Part shown: positions 26,946-37,158 of the stretch, piece after piece | Layout: the number at the start of each line of letters is the position of its first letter | Numbering within the stretch: position 1 is the stretch's first letter | Assembly: GCA_903813345.2 (NCBI GenBank) | Contig: CAIIXF020000010.1 | Span: 35,145,425-35,209,424 of the forward strand | Direction of reading: 5' to 3' | Origin: Owenia fusiformis | Taxonomy: Eukaryota; Annelida; Polychaeta; Sabellida; Oweniidae | DNA length: 64,000 nucleotides | Made by a program: the position numbers and the translations under genes | The notes under the pieces: generated by a model | What the model was told of the DNA's origin: nothing | The model's database searches: none | The model's input: only the letters and a program-made list of their open reading frames with translations

Positions 26946-27344
26946 TCGATGAGGAAACACTGAGGTATGTAATATTTATGTATTCGAAACGAAATTCAGC
27001 ATCTGGATGTCGATCTGTATTCTTCACAGTATTATCGCCCACCGATATTTTTTCATATTTTTCTACGAATTTTTATTTTGGCGTCTCTCCTTCGACGCTA
27101 AATTTCGCCAAAGTTTCCACGTCGTTAAAGTTTCCACTTCTACAGTATATGGATGCATGATCCCTGGAAATTTGAATGTGATTGGAGGCACACAACAGAA
27201 AATATAAATGCTTATCATAGAACTTTTCATAAAATAAGACCAGGGGGTACAAATAGTGATTTTTACATGTTTTCCACTATTTAGATTTTTCTATATTTTT
27301 GACGTTGCACTAGTACTAATTAGTAGTACAATTTTTTAATTTAT

Positions 27345-29857
27345 TAGACTCTAGATTGAAAATCTGGAGTCTATTGTTTTTGCCTGTTTTCTTCTTTTTA
27401 TTATTAGACTCCAGATTGAACCTGGAGTCTATTGCTTTTGCCAGTTTTTTTATTCTTTCTTTCTTTCCGAACACTTTTTCTCAGCAACAAGAAGAGCTTA
27501 CTTAAATCTACTTACATGGTCAGTTAGGGTGTGTAACCTAGTTTCTGGGAAATTAGGTCAAATTTTTATCGAGGTCAGAGGTCAAAATATAGGTCAAATT
27601 ATCATTTTGTCAATTATCTTTGTCATTTTTCAATATATAAAAAAATTCTTTAACGTGTAACCAATAAAAAGACGATTCGACTGTGTATAGTAGGTCAAAC
27701 GGAAAAATTCTCCAAATTCAACGTATGAGTCATGAAATAAGTGTAAAATTTTCTGAGGAATCCAAATCTGCAAACCAAATTTCGATCCAACTTCCGGTTT
27801 AGTAGTTCACGCGGTCCTAACTTTGACTAACTTTTCGGAAGTTATGGCGTTTTGAAAGACTCAAAAATCGCTAAATTTGGTGCCCTGTGTTATGTCAATG
27901 AGAAAAAAGATTTTTTTTGAAGTGTAAAATACCAGATATAGACTGAGTACAGCTTAACATTATGAATACTTATAAAACAAGGAGATCTCAAAAGCTACCT
28001 AGCTTCAAAATTTGGACACCAAAATGCATCGGTCAAATTTATAGTTTTTCCTTATTTTAACGATTCTGATACTACACTTTAATGATTTGCTTCAAAATTT
28101 TGCATAAATGTAGCAAAGAGTGTGCTAATAGTGTTAGCCTTTTGCCGTCAGAAAGTATTTTGACCCACTTTTGAGATAAAGTGTCTGAAAAGTAGGTCAA
28201 AATAAAACGTTCTCCAAATTTAACGTATGAGTTATGAATTAAGGGTAAAATTTTCTCAGGAATCCGAATCTTTAAATCAAATTTCGATCCAATTTCTGGT
28301 TAGATAGTGATAGCGGTCTGAAGTCCCGAAAAGCCGATATGATGATATCCCCATGTTAAGCCAATGGAGTCAAAGATAACATTCTTAAGAGTTGTCTAAA
28401 TGTCTATATTCTAGCTGACTCAGCTTATTCTTAATGACTCAGCTTACAAATATTCTGGATAACTCAGCTTGAAAAAGTTTGAAATCTGGAGTCTTAAATT
28501 GAACTTGTTCAATTTACATGTCGAGTTATTCTTTCTTTTTTCTTCCTCCTCACCAAATTTCTCGTCAACTATAACAGCTTACTTAATCCAACTTACATGG
28601 TTAACTAAGGACTGTATCTGGCTTTCTGGGAAATTAGGTCAAATTTTAATCTAGGTTCTAAGGTCAAGAACTAGGTCAAATCTTACATTTTCAACATTCT
28701 TCATCATATCTTCGTCAATATTCTTCGTAACTCCATCTTTTTTTATCGTGTAGCTTAGAAAAAGGCGAATCAAAGATATGACATCAGAATTTTGATAACT
28801 CTTACCGATTTTGAGATATGGCGTCCGAAATGTAGGTCAGGACTAAACATCCTCCAAATCGTATGTATGTATGTAGAATTTTTGAAGTGTAAAATACTAA
28901 ATATAGACTGAATGCAGCCTAACCTAATGAAAGCCTGTAAAAGAAGGGGACCTCAAAAGCTACCTAGCTTTAAAATTTGGACACCAAAATGCCAAGGTCA
29001 AAATCTAGGTCAAATTTATAGTTTTAACTTATTTTTGCGATTCTGACACTACACTTTAATGATTTGCTTCCAAATTTTGTATACAGGTAGCAAAGAGTGT
29101 GCTAATAGTGTTAGCCATTTGCCGTCAGAAAGTATTTTGACCCACATTTGAGATATGGTGTCAGAAAAGTAGGTCAAACTAAAAAGTTCTCCAAATTAAA
29201 CGTTTGAGTTATGAATTAAGAGTAGCATTTTCTCCTGAATCCGAATCGGCAAACCAAATTTTAATCCGACTTTTGGTTCTGAAGTTATGGTGTTTTGAAA
29301 GCTCAAAAATCGCTAAATTTGGTGCCCCATATTATGGCAATGGGAAAAAAGATTTTTTGAAGTGTAAAATACGAGATATAGACTGAGCACAGCTTTACAT
29401 AATGAAAGCCTCTAAAAGAAAGGAACCTCAAAACCTATCTAGCTTTAAAATTTGGACACCAAAATGCCTAGGTCAAAATCTAGGTCAAATTGATAGTTTT
29501 AACTTATTTTTGCGATTCTGACACTACACTTTAATTATTTGCTTCAAAATTTGGTATATAGGTAGCAAAGAGTGTGCAAATAGTGTTAGCCTTTTGCCGT
29601 CAGAAAGTATTTTGACCCACTTTTGAGATATAGTGTCCGAAAAGTAGGTCAACATGAAAGGTTCTCCAAATTTAACGTATGAGTTATGAATTAAGGGGAG
29701 GATTTTCTCAGGAATCCGAAACTGCAAATCAAATTTCAATCCGACCCCCGGTTCGGAAGTTATGGCGTTTTGAAAAATTAAAAAATTGCTATTTCAATAT
29801 CCCATGTTATGTCAATAGGGCAGCAGAAAAGTACAAATTTTAAATATACGAGATACT
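27345..29857. repeat. Degenerate AT-rich repeat family, left part
   Basis: It begins with two copies of an AGACTCCAGATTGAA/CTGGAGTCTATTG hairpin, then blocks such as AGTGTGCTAATAGTGTTAGCC at about 28115, 29093 and 29570 and AGGTCAAA-rich lines. The spacing (about 978 then 477) implies a unit near 480 bp, or duplications of it. The same words continue at 33204-34180, so one repeat has been split by the 29858-33203 insertion. No coding frame is evident. Confidence 0.6.
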
Positions 29858-30832
29858 AGAGACCTTTAGATATACGGACGACCTGTACGTGTACCTGTAA
29901 TTACACGTATACGTACAGGTTTTTTAAATGTTCCTTTTGTGCGCCTAAAACGAGTCCTTAGTCACTCGTCGACGTGTACGTGTACGAAACAAGGAATTAG
30001 TGGATATCTTGTGATGAAACTATGATATTTTAAATCGGCTTACACACATATCCATAGTGATTCTGTATGGGGGAAGTGTAATTTGCTTAAAGGGTTCCGA
30101 TAAGCATCCCGTATAAAAACAATATGGCGGCTCCAGGCGAATCAACTGGATCAGTCCATTTTTAAGAAATAAGGGGAGTTCTGTAAAATCCAGTTTATTG
30201 AAATTGTCTTTGAGATAAAGTAATCCGTTTATAATGATTTTGAAAACGTTATCCATGGAGTGATTGCGTTCAAACAGTACATGTACAACAGCCAATATAA
30301 ATCCTTGTATTAGAACTGCTTTGTTTCATTTGTAGGATATTTCATATGCCAAGCTGTGTGCTATTACGTAATGGGGAAATTTAGATGCCAATTTTTCCTT
30401 ATTATACACAAATAGAAGATCCTGAAACTTCACCCATAAATTTGGAATTGATTTGTCAAAATAAAAATCACCCTTTTATAAATGTGTTACGATCTATAAT
30501 ATACTTATGCTATATAACAGTTGGAGGTGTTGACACAACGACATCGAACCAGTGAACCCTTGAGTATTATTCCGGGATCGGGCCTTTTATACTAAACGGT
30601 GAGCAACACCAGAAACGAGCGTTCGATTTGCTAAACGATATGCGCCACCCTTTAAGGCATACAGATATACCAATGGATGTAAGGTGTTTGGGTGAGGTAA
30701 AGATTTTTTTTATTTCCAATTGTTGCTATGTAGATATTTATCTCTTGATAATTTGAGGAGATTTGTTTGTGTGTTAATCTGCCTGATTGCTTGTTTGTTT
30801 GTTATGTAGTGGTTCTTACTATAAAGCACGGT

Positions 30833-31312
30833 GGTCTGTCTGCCTGCCAACATGTCGTTCAGCCTGTTAGCCTGCCAACATGTCGTTCAGCCTGTTAGCC
30901 TGTCGTTTTGACTGCCAGCCTATCGGTCTGCCAGCCTGTCCGTATGTCACCCTGTCGGTCTGCCAGCCTGCCGGCATATCGGTCTGTCGTTCTGTCTGCC
31001 AGGCTGTCGTTCTGTCTGCCAGGCTGTCGTTCTGTCTGCCAGCCTGCCAACATTCCGGTCTGTTAGCCTGCCAGCATGTCGTTCTGTCTGCCAGAATGTC
31101 AGCCTGCTGGTCTGTCAACATGTCGGCCTGTAAAATTGCCGGTCTGCCAGCCTGCCGGCATTCCGGTCTGTCAGACTCCCAGCCTGTCGTTCTGTCTGCC
31201 AGCCTGTCGGTCTGCCAACCTGCGGGTCTGTCATGATCAAACTGTCTGTCTGTCTGTCCGTCCGTCCGTCCGTTCGTCCGTCTGTCCGCCCACCTGTCTG
31301 TCTACAGTAGTT
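30833..31312 (+). repeat. CTGCC/CTGTC-rich minisatellite
   Basis: A degenerate array built on TCTGCCAGCCTGTCGGT-like units of 8 or 16 bp, passing at its right end into CTGT/CCGT simple repeat (31238-31290). Cys/Leu-rich open frames on the plus strand and Gln/Ala/Asp-rich ones on the minus are by-products of the repeat. Confidence 0.85.
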
Positions 31313-31514
31313 CGGCCTACTTTTTTTCGTTCATGAAGTATTATCTTTCTAAATCCTTTTTTGGGCTCAAACAAATTTGAAAAATTTGGATTTTTTTGTT
31401 ATATTTGAATTTTTTTTCATTTGAATTTTTCAAAAAGAATTCAAACAATAATTTGAAAGAAATTAAAAGAAAAAAATGCGACAAAAAATTTGAACAAAAA
31501 AAAGAATTTTGATT

Positions 31515-32481
31515 AAAAAGTGATATTCGATGGTTTGGGATATTTTTTGCTAAAATATTATATCTTAATCCACATATCAAATATATATCTTCATGTGATA
31601 TTCGATCTATATCCTTGCAACCATGGGATAATATAGGAATATCTTATGGTTTTGTAAAAATATCATTTATATCCATGAGTGGATATATGATATCTTCATG
31701 AGCGCAGTTAATGAGTGACGATATTGATATCAATGAATGGATATAAATGATATTTTTTTAAAACCATTGGATTGTCCGATCCGTTTATCCAAGGGAAATC
31801 ATTACCCATTAATGTCCACGAGTGGATATATGATATCTTCACAAGTAAGCGCAGTGAATGAGAAAAGATATTGATATCCATGAGTGGATATAAATTATAT
31901 TTTTTCAAAACCATGGGATTGTCCGTACATACATATATATCCCCCGCTGTATATCTCTCGCTCCAATCCGTTGTATATCTCTCGCTCCAATATTCCGGGG
32001 AAAACGTTTTTGTTCAGTGTAGAAACAGTCAATTTTTTATATGTTATATCTTGCAAAAGCGAAACTGTCAAAATGGATGCAGCAGACGGTAGCATTTCTT
32101 TTGACCAAAATGTTGATGCTTTTTTCGAAAATAATGAGGATGAGAACACTTTAAAAAACAAATCTGCACTATTGGTGTCCTAAAAACCGCACTCGTGAAA
32201 TCTTACTTGTCATGAGATAAATCAGTTATGCGATGCTCGGTTTTTAATATGGGGTATATCCCTCGGGAAATATGATATCTTACCTCGGACCGTCCGGGCC
32301 CTCGGTAAGATATCTATATTCCCCTTAGCAAGATAGGATATATCCCAAATACAGAACCTCCAATAACCCTCATTTATCCCATGGTTGCAAGGATATAGAT
32401 CGAATATCACCTGAAGATACATTTGATATGTGGATCAAGATATCATATTTTAGCAAAAAACAACCATCGAATATCACTTTT
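31515..32481. repeat. Foldback element with arms of about 110-120 bp
   Basis: The left arm 31515-31634 (AAAAAGTGATATTCGATGGTT to TTGCAACCATGGGATAATAT) pairs with 32373-32481. The middle has several GGATATA/TATATCC palindromes, including a pair around GGTAAGATATC at 32280-32310. A related GGTATACCCCTCGGGAAATA block lies at 38930-39050 in the ODC intron. Confidence 0.6.
32073..32183 (+). CDS. Short acidic open frame, possibly a Crypton-type N-terminal remnant
   Basis: The 36-codon frame starts at an ATG in the middle of the foldback and is acidic (MDAADGSISFDQNVDAFFEN, then a Glu/Asp-rich stretch with ENTLKNKS). The pattern of an acidic, Phe-containing lead followed by ENTxKxK resembles the start of Crypton-derived or KIAA1958/ZMYM-like proteins as I remember them. 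It stops at once after this, so if real it is a first exon or a broken relic. It may equally be chance. Confidence 0.2.
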   Translation: MDAADGSISFDQNVDAFFENNEDENTLKNKSALLVS

Positions 32482-33203
32482 GAAACCATCGAATCTCACT
32501 TTTTCATATTAGAAATCTTGAAACCATCGAGTATCACTTTTTATATTAAAAGTGATATTTCATGGTTTCAAAAGTGATATTTGATGGTTTCGATTTTTTA
32601 AAATTTTCATATACTTTACATCAAACAACTGATCAACAGAACAAAACAGTCTGGCATGTAAAGGAGAAAGCGAAATAGTCTAGTCTGCCGGAACAGTATG
32701 GCTTTCATATAAGTGATACAATAATGGCAATACGAATTGCCATTATTTCATACTTGAAATTATCTGCAACTTTACCCATAGGATTCGTTGTTTATTGAAC
32801 CATAGCACATACACAGCTATTCGACAGATATGTTACTTTTAAATTAATAACATAAATAAACAGCACATTGCTTTTTTAGTCATTTATCAATGGTTCAAAA
32901 CTCACGTTCCAACCAACCTGTAAAGTGCCAAATTCACGTCTTGCCGCTCGTGTAAAATGAATGAGACCGTGATATTAATAGTACATAGTTATGTAATACT
33001 GATCTCACTCAAAATCTCTCGCGTACAGGTTCACAACAAGACGACAAAAACGCCCGGCGCTATTGAATTTACACATCAACGGGATTATAAAACAAGTCAG
33101 ACGTGTCGAATGGAGCATAAAGTTACATGATTTGTTGCGCGCGCATCATGTTTCACGTACAGGTACAGGTACAGGTTACTATTTGGTGCAATCTAAGGTC
33201 TCT

Positions 33204-34180
33204 ACTGACAGAATAAAAATACAATTAATGGAAGCCTACCATAGAATAGGTCCTCAAAAGCTACCTTAATTCAACACTGAAAAGCCAAGGTCAAGAACTT
33301 GGTCAAATCTTGCATTTCTAACATAATGTCATGTAGCTTAAAGACAGCCCTTTCATTATTGTGACTGTCTTTTTATTACTCTTACCGATTTTGAGGAATG
33401 GCATCCGGAAAGTAGCGAACTTCAATGCAGTGTCTCGGTATAGACACTGCGGCGGGCAGATGAAGAAAATCCCCAAAATTTGGGGGAAATAGTTCCCCTT
33501 TTCATCATATGTGGTCAATTTTCACACAACTTATAAAATATGTATTCATAAATGTTCCCCAAACATTATTTTGTCAAAATATTTCAAAGTTATTGAAATA
33601 TGAGAAGAAATCACCGTGGAAGGAATTCTGAGTAAAAGTTGTGTTGATAATAGTTTACCGCACGTGTTGTTTATTAGTTAATACGCGCAATTCAACCAAT
33701 GAAATTGTCTAAATACAATCACGTGACCTGAGCATGGGACTAGAACCAATCACGTCAGTTGTTTATTACGAAGTTACCATGCTTACGGTGAGATACCTGC
33801 CCGCCGCAGTGATATATCACTGCACGGGAGTTCGGGAAAGTAGGTCAACACAAAAAGTTCTCAAAATTCAATGTATAAGTTATGACACAAGCGTGGAATT
33901 TTCTCAGAAATCCAAATCTGCAAACCACCAACTTTTGGTCAGATAGTTATAGCGGTTTGAAGTCTCGAAAAGTCGATATTATGATATCCCCATGTTAAGC
34001 CAATGGAGTCTAAGATAACCTACTTAAGAGTTGTCTAAATGTCTATATTCTAGATGACTCAGCTTATTCTGAATGGCTGAGTTTACAGTAGGCTATTTTG
34101 GATGACTCAGCTTAAAAAGGGTTTGAAATCTGGAGTCTTAAATTGAACTTGTTCAATTTACATGTCTAGTTATTGATGTT
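33204..34180. repeat. Degenerate AT-rich repeat family, right part
   Basis: Continues the family of 27345-29857. CCTCAAAAGCTACCT, AAGTAGGTCAA and the closing hairpin words TCTGGAGTCTTAAATTGAAC (also at about 28486) are shared. It is interrupted by the MITE at 33416-33834. Confidence 0.6.
33416..33834. mobile_element. 419-bp MITE with 9-bp target duplication
   Basis: The terminal inverted repeats of about 40 bp start CGAACT and include GCAGTG, a short spacer, then CACTGCGGCGGGCAG. The direct repeat GGAAAGTAG flanks it exactly at 33407-33415 and 33835-33843. A 9-bp duplication suits Mutator-like elements. The host repeat is restored if the element and one duplication are removed, so the borders are firm. 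Confidence 0.85.
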
Positions 34181-34337
34181 TTTACTGGAGTATTATTATA
34201 TTCTGCATAGAGCGTTTCCGGGCCAATTTTGATGGATTTTCACCATGATCCAGTATTTGATACAGCTAACACCATGTCTGTTATTCGATAGCGATTCTCA
34301 ATTCCCATTATGTTTCGCAGCGGAGACAATCTGTTAA

Positions 34338-35900
34338 AGTCCCCATATAAAGTTTAAACCACGTTGGCTTAAATTGTAGTCTTACCCAATGTTATCAAAG
34401 TGTGATATGTGAAACTTTTTTTTAAATTTCAAAAAGTGGTTTTTGATAGACTTTTTGTTCCAAAATTTGTGAATTTATTTAAAACTCACTTTTAGAGGTG
34501 ACACATATATTTAATTAGCCACAATTCATACCACTGCATAGCATCCATTCTTGCATGTTTTTTGCCGAAAAAATTAAGAAAATCGGTTCATAAATAAGCG
34601 AGAAATGAACTTATCAGTGCATGAAAATTTCAGGGCGTCTGGGAAAATACCAGATTAAATATTTTTGATGTCAACAGATATTGTACTGGTCATTTCATGT
34701 ACAAAATCTTTAATAAACACCCCAGTCTTCCAAAAAATCTATTTCAAGACTTGTTTGATATCAACATTAATATTCATCATCATTACACAAGACAATTGCA
34801 TTATTTTCATATCCCTAAATGCTCTAAACTTTCCCTTCGCTATCTAGGTCCTAATCTTTGGAATGCTCTACCACATGATATTAAAAAATGCTCCACTCTA
34901 AATATTTTCAAATCTTCATATAAAAAACTACTCATCTATCGATAATGTATAATACCAATCAGATCATACTGTATTGGGATTTTATACTGGTACCTGGTTT
35001 TTTGTAACATTTTTATATTGTACATCCTTAGACAAATTATTAATACCATTTTTATATACCTACATGTAACATAATATAAGTGTTTTCTTTTATATGTAGT
35101 CTAGATGTCATTTTTATAATTTCTGTTAAACCGCAACATATACCCACTAGGGTGTCTAGCGGCTTGTTTTTATAGTGTATATTATATAAGAATTATGAAA
35201 TAAATAGAATTGAATTGAATTGAAAATGGTTCCGAGAAAATCGAATTTCAAAATTTTAGTTCTCATAGAAACCAATAGCACAATGATATCTAAAACATAA
35301 TATATTCTTCCTTTTAACCTGGTTAGACAATCAACAATGGTTTATTATTGAAGTCTAGCATATTTAGAAAAGATTGACATCGAAAAAAATTTCAACTTTT
35401 TTCAAAAAGTCTTTGCTACCTTAGTGACATCACTAATCATTCAAAATATTTTTAATATGCTAATACATTGAAGTGGCCCATTAAATATGGCATTTTATTA
35501 TTGAAATAGTGTGTCCTTTGTTCAATCTTTGCATTGGTGTTAAAAAGATAATCTTTTTTGAAATGCATTAAGAAATATTTGATGATTAAAAAATTTCAAC
35601 TTTTTTGAAAAATGGCGGGAAGTTTGAATATTTGAGAAATGAAATGCTTACAACTTTTTTTCTTTTTTTTTCACAAATTGCATTGGTGTTAAAAAGATAA
35701 TCTTTTTTGAAATGCATTAAGAAATATTTGATGATTAAAAAAATTCAACTTTTTGAAAAATGGCGGGAAATTTGAATATTTGAGAAATGAAATGCTTACA
35801 ACTTTTTTCATTTTTTTTCAAAAATCTCTAAAATAACTTTAAATCATGACAAATAGTAAATGAATGATAAAAAAATATTTTCAAACTTTAGACGGGGACT
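34338..35900. mobile_element. TTAA-flanked MITE, copy A (interrupted by a LINE)
   Basis: The ends AGTCCCC and GGGGACT are flanked by TTAA on both sides, as in piggyBac-type elements. It is homologous along its length to 50735-51565. It is longer because of the LINE at 34629-35220 and a 145-bp internal tandem duplication (GCATTGGTGTTAAAAAGATA at about 35534 and 35682). No transposase is present. Confidence 0.75.
34629..35220 (+). mobile_element. 5'-truncated LINE (CR1/L2-like) with the end of its reverse transcriptase ORF
   Basis: The insert is flanked by a 7-bp target duplication TGAAAAT (34622-34628 and 35221-35227), and the uninterrupted site is visible in the paralogous MITE at 50.7 kb. 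It encodes the extreme C-terminus of a LINE reverse transcriptase protein up to a stop at 34943-34945 (key words RYLGPNLWNALPHDIK and IFKSSYKKLL). A short hairpin (ACCCACTAGGGTGTCT) and an AATTG-type tail follow. The 5' truncation is typical of LINE insertion. Confidence 0.85.
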
Positions 35901-35904
35901 TTAA

Positions 35905-37077
35905 GTTAAGCACCTTAAGTTTAGCTGCATCGGGGTGTGTGAGCAGGCAGGTCTTGCAGCATTTTACATATGCTCTAATTTAAGTTCTCCAAAGTTTGTA
36001 ATTAGTATTCAATCAAATAAACGTGTTTAAACAAATTAAATTATGTTATTGTAAATAAGACCTTCTGCATGACAGTGTCACTGACACATAATTCTTCGAA
36101 TCTTCGATTTTTCCGGAAATGTTATTTAAATATAGTATAATATTACACCTTGTTAAAGTTCATCAAAGGGCGAATGTCAAGATTGACAGCTGTTAAAATC
36201 AAAATCAATTGATCAAGCCCGAATTCAATTCAAATTTAAAAAATTCAGGATATGGAATTACTTGACTATGTATTAATAAATGATGTAATGTTTGCACTGG
36301 CCACTGCCCATATGTTATGAGGGACGGAGGTTGGGTTTAATTGTAATTCAAATACTGATCAATAGTGCTTTTTCAATAGTTTTATTCTTGTTTTACTTTT
36401 TGATCCTAGTTTAACATTTAACACAGGAAAGGTTTTATTCTTGTACAAATATTTTCTAAATATCCCAAAGTTCCAATATTGTTGGCCTATCTACGTTGAA
36501 AATAAGTCTTATCATTGTTTAACGTTATCAACGTTATGTACCACTTGATTCAATGAAAACCGGAATTTTGAAATGCTTTGAACCCATTTTTCTTGTTTAT
36601 TTTTGACCAGTTTTCTTAATTTGTTCAACATAGGTTCAACATATTTATTTTGTAAATCATAGCGTGAAAATGTATAGAGATACAACTAAACTTTTAATTG
36701 AAATAGATTTAAAAATATTCGAACAAAAAATCACAAAATTAAATTGAAACGTTTTACATTCCACGTTTTGACAGAATGTGGTAAGATTTTAAAGTCGTCG
36801 TGGTTTTAACTTAATATGGGACTATTACTCAATTATTTTAATGGGTAGAATAAATTTTTAACGGATGGAAAGGGACATTTTCTTAGATAGGGAAGAACAA
36901 TAAAAACTAATAACTGGTATCAATATAATGGATACAGTGCAGTATGTCTAAGCGATCTAAGAAAAGCGTTTGATACATTTTGAAGAAAGGGTTCTATACT
37001 AAAATAGTTATGATACAATGAAAAATGAAACCTCTTGATTCTTGAACACCATTTATCTTTGGTGTTTTTACTTTCAG
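35905..37077. other. Upstream flank of ODC; probable intron end at 37077
   Basis: No coding run. TTTTTACTTTCAG ends at 37077 and has the form of a splice acceptor, so a 5'-UTR intron of the ODC gene probably ends here and the promoter lies further upstream. I saw no CACGTG in this flank. Confidence 0.45.
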
Positions 37078-37158
37078 ACAATCCATCACAATCAAGAGGC
37101 GTAAGAAATTGTTTTGTTGAGCTGGACTTGCATGCTATTGACTTATATTCATACGAAA

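Larger units (their letters stand above)
29858..33203. mobile_element. 3.35-kb insertion with AGAGACC ends and ACT target duplication
   Basis: The left end AGAGACCTTTAGA is the near complement of the right end TCTAAGGTCTCT, and ACT flanks both (29855-29857 and 33204-33206). Subterminal CCTGTACGTG/GTACAGGT words occur at both ends. The same dispersed repeat lies on either side. A 3-bp duplication would suit PIF/Harbinger, but I see no transposase or Myb-like frame, so the class is uncertain. It contains the minisatellite at 30833 and the foldback at 31515. Confidence 0.5.

Noticed and set aside
30867-31336. Cys-rich or Gln-rich open frames on both strands
   Set aside because: By-products of the CTGCC/CTGTC minisatellite.
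37114-37158. Longer ODC start at a TTG or at ATG 37132
   Set aside because: TTG is not a normal animal start, and the extra residues are absent from the family; ATG 37159 has the better context and aligns with known ODC N-termini.
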